From NCBI RefSeq assembly GCF_018614955.1, contig NZ_JAGGNV010000034.1, positions 1 to 64,000 of the forward strand: a stretch of 64,000 nucleotides of DNA. The letters run 5' to 3'. Shown here one piece after another: positions 26,062 through 33,888 of the stretch. Numbering within the stretch: position 1 is the first letter of the stretch; each line of letters starts with the position of its first letter. The position numbers and the translations under genes were made by a program. Below the pieces are notes generated by a model. It did not search any database. It worked only from the letters and a program-made list of their open reading frames with translations, and was not told the origin of the DNA. This DNA is from Variovorax paradoxus (GTDB lineage Bacteria; Pseudomonadota; Gammaproteobacteria; Burkholderiales; Burkholderiaceae_C).

Positions 26062-26089
26062 GGATGGCGCCGTGGCCGCAGCCGGATTC

Positions 26090-26629
26090 TCAAGCCGCCA
26101 GCCGCAAGGCCGGCGGCATGACCATGCGATGCGCGAACACCGAACGCACCGCGGCCGCAGCCCCGCCGCCGTCGCGCAGACGGCGCGGCGTCACACCGGC
26201 GGTTTCGCCGAAAACGCGCGTCATGTGCGCCTGGTCCGCAAAGCCGTGTTCCGCGGCCACCTGCGCCAGCGGCATGCCGTCGGCGATCGCACAGGCCGCG
26301 CGCCGGAAGCGCACCAGGCGCGCGTAGGTGCGCGGCGCCACGCCGAGGCAGCGCCGGAAATCGCGCTCGAGCTGGCGCCGGCTCACGCGGTGCCGGCGCG
26401 CCAGCTCTTCGATCGGCGTGTCGGCCGCGTCGAGCAGCGACATCGCCGCGGCGGCCGCGCGCTCGACCTGCCAGCCCAGCGGGCGGCGTTCGCCGAAGCG
26501 GCTTTCGAGCCAGCGTCCGAGCACCGCACCGCGCTCCTCGCCGGACGTCGCATCGATCAGCGCAATCAGGCCCAGCAAGGACGGATGCCGCGAGGGCGGG
26601 GTCGCCGCGTGGATGGCGTGAACGGACAT
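26090..26629 (-). CDS. AraC family transcriptional regulator, short form
   Basis: A 179-residue protein from ATG 26627-26629. The C-terminal AraC double helix-turn-helix is clear (about residues 70-155: IEELARRHRVSRRQLERDFRR, then LAQVAAEHGFADQAHMTRVF and TPRRLR). Typical members are near 300 residues; here only about 70 residues precede the DNA-binding part, so the effector domain is short or lost. No upstream in-frame extension has family content. The target is unknown; the HisN-like gene lies upstream on the same strand. Confidence 0.87.
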   Translation of the reverse strand: MSVHAIHAATPPSRHPSLLGLIALIDATSGEERGAVLGRWLESRFGERRPLGWQVERAAAAAMSLLDAADTPIEELARRHRVSRRQLERDFRRCLGVAPRTYARLVRFRRAACAIADGMPLAQVAAEHGFADQAHMTRVFGETAGVTPRRLRDGGGAAAAVRSVFAHRMVMPPALRLAA

Positions 26630-26775
26630 GGAATGAACTCCCGCGAGACAGTGAGGGGAGCATCGATTCTTGAGAACACGGCGCCGGCTGTCGTGAGGCG
26701 GCTGTCCCGGTTCGGACCGTGCAGGCGCGTCGAAGCGACGAGCGGGTGGGACAAGGGTCCCGCGCGCGTTTCTTT

Positions 26776-27573
26776 TCAGCGGCCGCCGGCCGCCGCGCCC
26801 AGCACCGCGAGCGCTTCGCTGTGCAGCGCCGGCGTGGCCGCGGCGATCACGCGGCCGTCGGACTGCAGGCCCAACGGCTGGCCCTGCCAGTCGGTGATCA
26901 CGCCGCCGGCGGCCTCGATCAGTCCCGCCGGGCCCAGGTAGTCGTAGGGCTGCAGGCCGGTTTCGACCACCAGGTCGATGGTGCCGCCCGCGAGCTGGGC
27001 GTAGCCGTAGCAGTCGCCGCCGAAGCGGCGCATCGCGCAGCGGCGGCTCAGCGTGTCGAAGGCCTGCCAGTCGACGGCATCGAAGATGTCGGGCGAGGTG
27101 GTGACGATGCGCGCCTCGGCGACAGCGCTGCAGCTGCTCGCGCGCACCGGCTGCCCATTGCGCTCGGCACCGAGGCTGTGCAGGCCGACCCAGCGCTCGC
27201 CGAGCACCGGCATGTCGATCATGCCGAGCTCGACGCGGCCGCCGCGCACCAGCGCGATCAGCGTGCCCCAGAGCGGCGAGCCGGTGATGAAGCTGCGCGT
27301 GCCGTCGATCGGGTCCAGCACCCAGACGCTCGCGGCATCCACGCGCGCGAGGCCGTGCTCCTCGCCGAAGATGCCGTCGGCCGGGCGCTCCCGGCCGAGG
27401 ATCTCGCGCATCGCGGTCTCGGCCGCGCGGTCGGCCTGGGTGACCGGGCTTTGGTCGGCCTTGGTGATGATGTCGAGCGGCGTGCGGAAGTAGGCCAGCG
27501 ACAGCGCGGCGGCCGCATCGGCCAGCGCGTCGGCGATGCGCAGATCGTCTTGCGAGGGGGCGTGGGAACTCAT
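26776..27573 (-). CDS. Inositol monophosphatase family protein, HisN-like
   Basis: A 265-residue magnesium-dependent phosphatase. Metal-binding motifs in order: GEEHG (about residue 71), DPIDGTRSFITG (about 88-99) and QPYDYLGPAGLIEAAGG (about 209-225). The opening (DALADAAAALSLAYFR) and the T-R-S-F version of the central motif resemble the histidinol-phosphatases of the HisN type more than SuhB. Its substrate could be histidinol phosphate; 3'-phosphoadenosine phosphate or inositol phosphate are alternatives. ATG 27571-27573 is preferred to a start five codons earlier. No other his gene is nearby. Confidence 0.85.
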   Translation of the reverse strand: MSSHAPSQDDLRIADALADAAAALSLAYFRTPLDIITKADQSPVTQADRAAETAMREILGRERPADGIFGEEHGLARVDAASVWVLDPIDGTRSFITGSPLWGTLIALVRGGRVELGMIDMPVLGERWVGLHSLGAERNGQPVRASSCSAVAEARIVTTSPDIFDAVDWQAFDTLSRRCAMRRFGGDCYGYAQLAGGTIDLVVETGLQPYDYLGPAGLIEAAGGVITDWQGQPLGLQSDGRVIAAATPALHSEALAVLGAAAGGR

Positions 27574-27689
27574 GGCGCGAGAATGCAAAGGAATAGATTA
27601 AACCTGACGCCAAGCTGCCTTGACGCCGGACGCGCCGCACCGCCACTATCGGTTGGACTGCCAATAACAAGCTGTTGGAGTTCCATTCA

Positions 27690-28076
27690 ATGAATATTCT
27701 GCGATTCATGCAAGGCCTGCTGGCCGCGCTGACGCTGGCGCTGTGTGCGGCCGGTCCGGCATACGCCACGCCTTCGGCCTCCGAACAAAAGGTGATCGAG
27801 ACGCTGATTCAGCACGTCGCCAACCACAAGTCGATGAAGTTCATGCGCAACGGTGAGGAGCACGATGCGGCCGAAGCGGCGCGGCACCTGCGCGCCAAGT
27901 ACGACCACTTCAAGGACAAGATCGTGACCGCCGAGGACTTCATCAGGCTGTGCGGCACGCGCTCCGAGGTGACGAAGGTGCCCTACAAGGTTCGTACCGC
28001 GGACAAACGCGTGCGCAACTCCAGCGATTTCCTGAAGGACGAGCTTCGCCTGGTGAGACGTCAGGCCAAGGCCTGA
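27690..28076 (+). CDS. DUF5329 family secreted protein (YfeK-like)
   Basis: A 128-residue protein with a signal peptide (to about residue 26, ending AYA). The mature part has the family features: SEQKVIETLIQHV, FMRNGEEHDAAEAARHLRAKY and IVTAEDFIRLCGTRSEV. It is probably periplasmic. The function is unknown. ATG 27690 is chosen because TTGGAG lies 9 bases upstream. It diverges from the HisN-like gene and converges on the TauD-like gene. Confidence 0.78.
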   Translation: MNILRFMQGLLAALTLALCAAGPAYATPSASEQKVIETLIQHVANHKSMKFMRNGEEHDAAEAARHLRAKYDHFKDKIVTAEDFIRLCGTRSEVTKVPYKVRTADKRVRNSSDFLKDELRLVRRQAKA

Positions 28077-28098
28077 AGCGCTTCGCCGCGGCAAGGCC

Positions 28099-28989
28099 TC
28101 AAAACGGCAGATCGCCTTCGATGGTCGTGCGGTAGAGCTTGCGCCGGAGTTCGTCGGGCGTGCCCGCGGCCAGGTGCATCAGCGAGCGGTTGTCCCAGAA
28201 CACCAGGTCATGCGGCGCCCAGCGGTGGCGATAGACGTATTCGGGCTTCACGCTGTGTGCGAACAGCTCGGCCAGGAGCGCATCGCTTTCGTCCTGCGGC
28301 AGGCCGACGATGCGGGTGGTGAAGTGCTCGCTGACAAACAGCGCCTTGCGGCCGGTTTCGGGATGGGTGCGCACCACGGGCTGAACCGCGGGCGCGACCT
28401 TGTCGATCTGCGCCTGCGAGAGCTTGGGCCGCCACGGATTTTTGGCGCGCAGCTCCTCGTACTTTACGAGGTAGCTGTGCTCGGCCTTGAGCGGCAGGAT
28501 GCGCTGCTGGAGCTCGGGGCTCAGCCCTTCCCACGCGAGATGCTGGTCGGCGAAGAGCGTGTCGCCGCCTTCGCTCGGCAATTCCTGCGCATGCAGCAGC
28601 GAGCCGAGGCTGGGATGCGGCTTGTACGAGATGTCCGAGTGCCAGTAGGCGCCTGCGTCGCCGAGGCCCAAGGGCTCGCCGTCGGCCTTCTTGATGTTGG
28701 AGACGATCAGGATCTCGGGATGGCCCTCGAGATGGAACTGGTGCAGCACATGGATCTCGAGCGGGCCGAAGCGACGGCTGAAAGCGATGTGCGCCTCCGG
28801 CGTGATCCGCTGGTCGCGGAACACGAGCACGTGGTGGTCCAGGTGCGCGCGGTGGATGCGCGCGAAATCGGCCGCGCTGATCGGCTTTCCGATGTCGAGG
28901 CCGACGATCTCGGCGCCGACCGGCGCATCGAAGCGGCGCACCTCGAAGTGCTGGGGCGGAGCGGTGTCAGGGTGCGAAACGGCAGTCAT
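28099..28989 (-). CDS. TauD/TfdA family Fe(II)/2-oxoglutarate dioxygenase
   Basis: A 296-residue enzyme with the iron-binding triad H-x-D in YWHSDISYK (about residue 110) and the distal His in DNRSLMHLA near the C-terminus, plus an Arg (RRKLYRTTI) that binds 2-oxoglutarate. TauD relatives release sulfite from taurine or attack similar sulfonates and aryloxy acids. The substrate is not readable here, and no transporter or sulfur gene is next to it. ATG 28987-28989 gives a family-like start; the longer frame is a shadow of the gene upstream. Confidence 0.9.
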   Translation of the reverse strand: MTAVSHPDTAPPQHFEVRRFDAPVGAEIVGLDIGKPISAADFARIHRAHLDHHVLVFRDQRITPEAHIAFSRRFGPLEIHVLHQFHLEGHPEILIVSNIKKADGEPLGLGDAGAYWHSDISYKPHPSLGSLLHAQELPSEGGDTLFADQHLAWEGLSPELQQRILPLKAEHSYLVKYEELRAKNPWRPKLSQAQIDKVAPAVQPVVRTHPETGRKALFVSEHFTTRIVGLPQDESDALLAELFAHSVKPEYVYRHRWAPHDLVFWDNRSLMHLAAGTPDELRRKLYRTTIEGDLPF

Positions 28990-29021
28990 GCAGCCTATTC
29001 TCGACGAATCATCCGATCCCT

Positions 29022-30119
29022 TCAGAGGGTATGGCTGCGGTCCCCCTCGGCAAAGCCGATGGCATCCCAGGCCTCGCCGGCCGCGAAGCCGATCACCTTG
29101 AAGAGCTCGCCCATCTCGTGTTCGTGGATCAGGCGCGCCGCCAGCGTGCGCTCGGCCAGGGAGGCCTGCTCCATCATCGGCAGGATGCCGGCGTTGAGCA
29201 GGAATCTCGCCTGGCTGGCATAGCCCAGCACCTCGAAGCCGGCCTCCTGGCCCGCGAGCGCCACGCCGGTGAAGTCGACGTGCGCCGTGATGTCCTTGTC
29301 CCCCACCTCCGCCAGCGGATCGCCGTCCGCCTGGTGCCCGCGGTGGCACATCACGGTGCCCATGTGGCGCTGCGGGTGGTAGTACTCGGCTTCGGGAAAG
29401 CCGTAGTCGATGAAGAAGGCCGCGCCCTCCTTCAGTCGGTCGGCCAGCGTGGCGATGAAGGCCTCGGCCTGGGGGTGAATCTCGGTCAGGTAGTCATGCA
29501 CGCCCTCGATCTCGACGGGCGGACGCAGTTCGGTCGGACGGTCTTCCCAGGCGACGCCCTCGCCCCGGCGCACCACGCCGCGTTCGAACCACGCACCGCC
29601 GCTGCGCGCCAGCAGTTGCACCGGCATCGCATCGAGCACCTCGTTGCCGACCACCACGCCGCGCATCGTCTCCGGCAGCTCGTGCAGCCACTCGACCTTG
29701 CCGGCGTGGCGCGCGAGCGCCTGCTGCTGGCGCTCGCGCAGCGTGCCGGACAGGTCAACGATGCGATAGCGCTCGACGCGATCGCCCAAGGCGTCGAGCA
29801 GTTGCAGCGCGAGCGCGCCCGAGCCGGCGCCGAACTCCCAGAGCTCGTCGGTCCCGGTCTTGGCCAGCGCCTCGGCCACCTGCACCGCCAGGGCGCGGCC
29901 GAACAGCGGCGTGAGCTCGGGCGCGGTCACGAAGTCGCTGCCCGAGGCGGGCATCTGGCCGAACTTACGGCTCGCGTTGGCGTAGTAGCCCAGGCCCGGC
30001 GCATAAAGAGCCAGGGCCATGAAACGGTCAAATGGCAGCCAGCCCCCGGCGCGTTGCAGGGTGGCATCGATAATCCGGGTCAAGGGGGTGGCGCGTTTCG
30101 CGCCGTGCTCCTGGTTCAT
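29022..30119 (-). CDS. SAM-dependent methyltransferase, MidA/NDUFAF7 type
   Basis: A 365-residue protein. The N-terminal family segment FDRFMALALYAPGLGYYA and SGSDFVTAPELTPLFGRALA precede the SAM-binding ELWEFGAGSGALALQLL. VVVGNEVLDAMPV and FFIDYGFPEAEYYHP follow, all marks of the MidA family. In eukaryotes the homologue methylates an arginine of complex I; the bacterial role is not settled. It diverges from the FolM-like gene with only 17 bases between the starts. Confidence 0.9.
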   Translation of the reverse strand: MNQEHGAKRATPLTRIIDATLQRAGGWLPFDRFMALALYAPGLGYYANASRKFGQMPASGSDFVTAPELTPLFGRALAVQVAEALAKTGTDELWEFGAGSGALALQLLDALGDRVERYRIVDLSGTLRERQQQALARHAGKVEWLHELPETMRGVVVGNEVLDAMPVQLLARSGGAWFERGVVRRGEGVAWEDRPTELRPPVEIEGVHDYLTEIHPQAEAFIATLADRLKEGAAFFIDYGFPEAEYYHPQRHMGTVMCHRGHQADGDPLAEVGDKDITAHVDFTGVALAGQEAGFEVLGYASQARFLLNAGILPMMEQASLAERTLAARLIHEHEMGELFKVIGFAAGEAWDAIGFAEGDRSHTL

Positions 30120-30136
30120 ACGGGAAATCTATCAGG

Positions 30137-30937
30137 ATGGCTGAATCGACCCCACGCCCCGGCGTGCTCGTGACCGGCGGCGGCCAGCGGCTCGGCGCCG
30201 CGGTCTGCGAGGCCTTCGCGCGCGCGGGCTGGACAGTGTGGTGCCAGTACCGTTCCTCGCGCGCGCAGGCTGAGGCGCTGTGCGCGCGCCTCGACGCCGA
30301 AGGGCGCCACGCCACGGCCGTCGAGGCCGACATCGCGAGCGAGGAAGGACGGCGCACGCTGATCGCCAAGCTCACGGCCGACGGCCCGCTGGGCTGCATC
30401 GTCAACAACGCCTCGGCCTTCGAGCCCGACACCGGGCTGGACTTCGACGCCGAGGCCGCGCTGCGCCAGCTCGGCGTGAACCTGATCGCGCCGCTGTCGC
30501 TGGCGCGGCTGCTCGCGAAGAGCGCCGCGCCCGGCGACGGCATCGACCGTTCGGCCATCCACATCCTGGACCAGAAGGTCTACAACCTGAACCCTGATTA
30601 CTTTTCCTACACGGTGTCCAAGCTGGCGCTGGAGCGCGCCGTGGCCTTGCAGGCACAGTCGCTGGCGCCGGCGGTGCGCGTGTGCGGCGTGGCGCCCGGC
30701 ATCCTCTATGCGAGCGGACCGCAGACCCAGGCCAATTTCGAGAAGGCCTCGCGCGCCAACCTGCTGCGCCGGCCCATCGATCCGGCCGACGTGGCCCGCG
30801 CCTGCGTCTTTCTCGCCGGCACGCCCAGCACGACCGGCACCACCCTTTGCGTCGACAACGGCCAGCACCTAGTGCCGCTCCCGCGCGACATCATGTTCGT
30901 CGTCGACGAGCTGCTTCAGGAAGATTCCAAGCCATGA
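30137..30937 (+). CDS. SDR family oxidoreductase, FolM/pteridine reductase-like
   Basis: A 266-residue Rossmann-fold short-chain dehydrogenase. The cofactor motif TGGGQRLG (about residues 13-20), with the following Arg-Ser (QYRSSRAQ), suggests NADPH. IVNNAS is present, and the active site is Tyr-x3-Lys in YFSYTVSKLALERA. The GGG-x-R-L-G variant is typical of pteridine reductases and FolM (dihydromonapterin/dihydrofolate reductase). Overlap with folB (ATGA) supports a pterin role. The enzyme may feed tetrahydromonapterin or act as an alternative folate reductase. Confidence 0.87.
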   Translation: MAESTPRPGVLVTGGGQRLGAAVCEAFARAGWTVWCQYRSSRAQAEALCARLDAEGRHATAVEADIASEEGRRTLIAKLTADGPLGCIVNNASAFEPDTGLDFDAEAALRQLGVNLIAPLSLARLLAKSAAPGDGIDRSAIHILDQKVYNLNPDYFSYTVSKLALERAVALQAQSLAPAVRVCGVAPGILYASGPQTQANFEKASRANLLRRPIDPADVARACVFLAGTPSTTGTTLCVDNGQHLVPLPRDIMFVVDELLQEDSKP

Positions 30938-31323
30938 CCACTGCCGCCCTCGACCCTCTTCTGCTCTCGTGCCGGCGCGTCTTTCTGCGCGACTACGAGG
31001 TCTGGATCAACATCGGCGTGCACGAATTCGAGAAGCGCGCCGAGCAGCGCGTGATCATCAACGTCGATCTCTACGTGCCGCTGGACGTCTCGACGCCGAA
31101 GTCGGACGAACTCGACGAAGTGGTCGACTACGACTTCATCCGCCGCACCGTCGCCACGCGCCTCTCCAAGGGCCACATCCACTTGCAGGAAACGCTGTGC
31201 GACGACATCCTCACGCAGGTGCTCGCGCATCCCAAGGTGCAGGCCGCGCGGGTGTCGACGGCTAAGCCGGATGTGTACCCCGACTGCGAAGCCGTCGGTG
31301 TCGAAGTTTTCAGGAGCAAATGA
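30934..31323 (+). CDS. folB: Dihydroneopterin aldolase
   Basis: Converts 7,8-dihydroneopterin to 6-hydroxymethyl-7,8-dihydropterin in folate synthesis. The 129 residues fit the family, with VFLRDYEVWINIGVHEFEK (N-terminal strand and active-site region), VVDYDFIRRTV, and LQETLCDDILTQVLAHPKV near the end. ATG 30934 overlaps the SDR stop, and its own stop region held the original start of the following gene before a repeat insertion (see ttcA). Confidence 0.94.
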   Translation: MTTAALDPLLLSCRRVFLRDYEVWINIGVHEFEKRAEQRVIINVDLYVPLDVSTPKSDELDEVVDYDFIRRTVATRLSKGHIHLQETLCDDILTQVLAHPKVQAARVSTAKPDVYPDCEAVGVEVFRSK

Positions 31324-31340
31324 TGAGCTTCGCCGGACCG

Positions 31341-31402
31341 CTCCAAGAAGCGAAGGCCCCCTCGGGGGGCAGCGAGTACACGCCAGTGACGAGCGTGGGG
31401 GC
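31341..31402. repeat. GC-rich palindromic repeat at the folB-ttcA junction
   Basis: A segment with a GCCCCC-TCG-GGGGGC-type palindrome (about 31356-31370), followed by AGCGAGTACACGCCAGTGACGAGCG and GTGGGGG, lies directly after the folB stop. It looks like the common AGGCCCCCTCGGGGGG-type dispersed repeat of Variovorax and Acidovorax genomes as I recall it. It would add about 29 codons to ttcA if translated from the ATG at 31320. Confidence 0.55.
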
Positions 31403-31406
31403 AGAC

Positions 31407-32318
31407 ATGCATGCCGTATGGATCGACGAGGCGCCTTCGTCCACCGACAACAATCTCAAGATCGAGCGCGAGACCCACAAGCTCGAGAAGCGCCTGTGCC
31501 GCGAGGTCGGCCGCGCGATCGTGGACTACAACATGATCGAGGAAGGCGACAAGGTCATGGTCTGCGTCTCGGGCGGCAAGGACAGCTATGCGCTGCTCGA
31601 CATCCTGCTCAAGCTCCGCGCCCGCGCGCCGATCCATTTCGACATCGTCGCGGTCAACCTCGACCAGAAGCAGCCCGGCTTTCCCGAGGACGTGCTGCCC
31701 GCCTATCTCACTGCGCTCGGCGTGCCCTTCCACATCGAGGAGCAGGACACCTACTCGATCGTGAAGCGCGTGATTCCCGAGGGCAAGACCACCTGCGGCC
31801 TGTGCAGCCGGCTGCGCCGCGGCATCCTCTACCGCGTGGCCGACGAGCTCGGCGCCACCAAGGTCGCACTGGGCCACCACCGCGACGACATGCTGCAGAC
31901 CTTCTTCCTCAACATGTTCTTCGCCGGCAAGCTCAAGGCCATGCCGCCCAAGCTGGTGAGCGACGACGGCCGCCACATCGTGATCCGGCCGCTGGCCTAC
32001 GTGGCCGAGAAGGATCTGGTTCGCTGGGCCCAGCACCGCGCATTTCCGATCATCCCGTGCACGCTCTGCGGCAGCCAGGAGAACCTGCAGCGCAAGCAGG
32101 TCGGCGAGATGCTGCGCGAGTGGGACCGCAAGCATCCGGGGCGCGTCGAGAACATGTTCAATGCGCTGCAGAACGTGGTGCCCTCGCACCTGCTGGACGG
32201 AACGTCCTTCGATTTCAAGGGTCTCAAGGCCACCGGCGTGGCCGATACCGAAGGCGACAAGGCCTTCGACGCGCCCGAGTTCCCGGCGCCGTCCGCGCTG
32301 CGCATCGTGCAGCTTTGA
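31407..32318 (+). CDS. ttcA: tRNA 2-thiocytidine(32) synthetase
   Basis: Thiolates cytidine 32 of several tRNAs using an iron-sulfur cluster and ATP. With ATG 31407 the protein has 303 residues. The PP-loop motif is VSGGKDSYALLD, the CxxC that binds the cluster is in TTCGLCSRLRRG, and GHHRDDMLQT follows, as in the family. The start MHAVWIDEAP is chosen because related betaproteobacterial proteins begin this way as I recall; the ATG at 31320 (overlapping the folB stop) would add 29 residues encoded by a repeat. It ends the SDR, folB, ttcA run. Confidence 0.92.
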   Translation: MHAVWIDEAPSSTDNNLKIERETHKLEKRLCREVGRAIVDYNMIEEGDKVMVCVSGGKDSYALLDILLKLRARAPIHFDIVAVNLDQKQPGFPEDVLPAYLTALGVPFHIEEQDTYSIVKRVIPEGKTTCGLCSRLRRGILYRVADELGATKVALGHHRDDMLQTFFLNMFFAGKLKAMPPKLVSDDGRHIVIRPLAYVAEKDLVRWAQHRAFPIIPCTLCGSQENLQRKQVGEMLREWDRKHPGRVENMFNALQNVVPSHLLDGTSFDFKGLKATGVADTEGDKAFDAPEFPAPSALRIVQL

Positions 32319-32346
32319 GGAGCCGCGCCTCCACCAGGAGATCCGC

Positions 32347-32973
32347 ATGAAACTTGCGCTCGCCGCCCTTGTGCTGACCGTCGGCCTCACCGGCTGTGCC
32401 ACCCGCTGGGTGGTCGACAGCGAGGTGAAAAGCTTCTCCAGCATCAGCGCCGTTCCGGCCGGAGCCACCTACCGCTTCGAACGCCTGCCCTCGCAGCAGG
32501 CCAGCGAGGCTTCGCAGCTTCAGCTCGAAGCGATGGCGGGTGCCGCGCTCGAACGCGTCGGCCTGCGCCGCGACGATGCCAACCCCCGTTACACGGCGCA
32601 GATCGGCGCCCGCGTGACGGCCGAGCTCTCGCCCTGGGCCGACCCCTGGTTCTACGGCGGCGGGCCGTGGGGGCCCTACCGCTACGGCCGCTACGGCTCG
32701 CCCTGGTACGGCCGGGGCTGGTACGGCGGCGGCTGGTACGGACCGGCCTTCCCGCCCGCCTCGAACCCCTGGTATGCGCGCGAGGTCAGCATCGTGCTGC
32801 GCGAACTGCCGTCGAACCGCGTGGTGTACGAAACCCATGCGCGCAACGACGGCCCCTACACGGCCAGCGCGACAGTGCTGCCGGTGATGTTCCAGGCTGC
32901 TCTGCAGGGCTTTCCGCATCCGCCGAAGGGCGAGCGCCGCGTGGACATCGAGGTTTCGACCGCAAAAAACTAG
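32347..32973 (+). CDS. DUF4136-type lipoprotein
   Basis: A 208-residue lipoprotein with a lipobox (GLTGC, Cys near residue 17). The DUF4136 beta-rich fold follows (SVPAGATYRFERLP-like region and AREVSIVLRELPSNRVVYETHAR). A Gly/Trp/Tyr/Pro-rich insert sits in the middle (about residues 98-138, with WYGGG, YGRYG and WYGRGWYGG). It is probably anchored in the outer membrane facing the periplasm; the function is unknown. The gene follows ttcA by 28 bases and precedes a phosphatase gene. Confidence 0.8.
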   Translation: MKLALAALVLTVGLTGCATRWVVDSEVKSFSSISAVPAGATYRFERLPSQQASEASQLQLEAMAGAALERVGLRRDDANPRYTAQIGARVTAELSPWADPWFYGGGPWGPYRYGRYGSPWYGRGWYGGGWYGPAFPPASNPWYAREVSIVLRELPSNRVVYETHARNDGPYTASATVLPVMFQAALQGFPHPPKGERRVDIEVSTAKN

Positions 32974-32984
32974 AATCGCCCCGG

Positions 32985-33623
32985 ATGGAGGTCACCCGCC
33001 TGATTGCCGTGCGCCACGGCGAAACCGCCTGGAATGTCGACACCCGCATCCAGGGGCAGCTCGACATCGCCCTCAACGACACGGGCCTCTGGCAGGCCCG
33101 GCGCGTCGGGCAGGCGCTCGCGGAAGAACCCATCGCCGCCATCTATGCCAGCGACCTCGCGCGCGCGTGGCAAACCGCACTCGAAATCGCACGGCCGCGC
33201 GCCATCGAGGTCAAGGCGGAGCCGGGGCTGCGCGAACGGGCGTTCGGCCACTTCGAAGGCCGTACCTTCGCGGATATCGATTCGACGCTCCCCGACCAGG
33301 CCCGGCTCTGGCGCACCCGCGATCCGGCCTTCGCACCGGATGGCGGTGAGTCGCTGCTGACCTTCAGGGGGCGCGTGACCGGCGTGGCGGCGGAGCTCGC
33401 GGCTCGGCATCCGGGCGAACTGGTGGTGATGGTGGCGCACGGCGGCGTGATGGATGTTCTCTACCGCGCGGCCACCAGGCAGGAGCTGCAGGCCCCGCGC
33501 ACCTGGCACCTGGGCAATGCCGCCATCAACCGCCTCCTCTGGACGCCCCAGGGCTTCACGCTCGTGGGCTGGGGCGATACCGGGCACCTGAGCGAGGGGT
33601 CGCTCGACGAAGCCGCGGCCTGA
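32985..33623 (+). CDS. Histidine phosphatase family protein
   Basis: A 212-residue enzyme with the phosphohistidine motif AVRHGETAWN (His near residue 10) and later marks of the family (YASDLARAWQTAL, ERAFGHFEGRT, and MVAHGGVMDVLYR as the second His). The family includes phosphoglycerate mutase-like and alpha-ribazole phosphatase (CobC) enzymes; the length suits GpmB/CobC-like phosphatases, and the substrate cannot be read. A stem-loop after the stop probably ends transcription before the biosynthetic operon. Confidence 0.9.
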   Translation: MEVTRLIAVRHGETAWNVDTRIQGQLDIALNDTGLWQARRVGQALAEEPIAAIYASDLARAWQTALEIARPRAIEVKAEPGLRERAFGHFEGRTFADIDSTLPDQARLWRTRDPAFAPDGGESLLTFRGRVTGVAAELAARHPGELVVMVAHGGVMDVLYRAATRQELQAPRTWHLGNAAINRLLWTPQGFTLVGWGDTGHLSEGSLDEAAA

Positions 33624-33642
33624 ACAGGCCTGTTCCGCTAAA

Positions 33643-33659
33643 AATAGAACTTTTCTATT
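33643..33659. promoter_or_regulatory. Inverted repeat AATAGAA-N3-TTCTATT before the biosynthetic operon
   Basis: Perfect 7-base arms (33643-33649 and 33653-33659) lie in the AT-rich gap upstream of the NRPS operon, just after a further 12-base palindrome, AACAGGCCTGTT (33623-33634). No T-run follows, so an operator is at least as likely as a terminator. Confidence 0.35.
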
Positions 33660-33664
33660 GGTCA

Positions 33665-33688
33665 ATGCCGTCCACGCGGCATTTCTTG
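33665..33688 (+). terminator. Weak stem-loop terminator after the phosphatase gene
   Basis: ATGCCG (33665-33670) and CGGCAT (33677-33682) form a 6-base stem around TCCACG, followed by TTCTTG. The short stem and broken T-run make it a weak rho-independent terminator candidate. Confidence 0.4.
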
Positions 33689-33729
33689 TACTTCCTTTGT
33701 ATTCAAAATGTAAAAAGGGAGGCAGAATC

Positions 33730-33798
33730 GTGTCCGCGACGTCCTACACCGCTCGCAACCAAATGCGTCGAGTGTTGCAGAGCGTCCAAACGACATAG
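33730..33798 (+). CDS. Possible 22-residue leader peptide
   Basis: A short frame begins with GTG at 33730, 7 bases after an AAGGGAGG ribosome binding site (33716-33722) that is better than that of the large gene downstream. It ends with TAG at 33796-33798. The peptide reads VSATSYTARNQMRRVLQSV and then QTT. It lies about 90 bases before the NRPS start, with no coding overlap. It may be a regulatory leader ORF or a chance frame; the strong ribosome binding site is the only support. Confidence 0.3.
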   Translation: MSATSYTARNQMRRVLQSVQTT

Positions 33799-33888
33799 GC
33801 TGGCCACATAGCCGTTCGTACGGTAGCGCGACGCGCCGCCGGAGGGCAATATCCGGCCCATGGAGTGAATGCTTTGTAGTTACTCACA

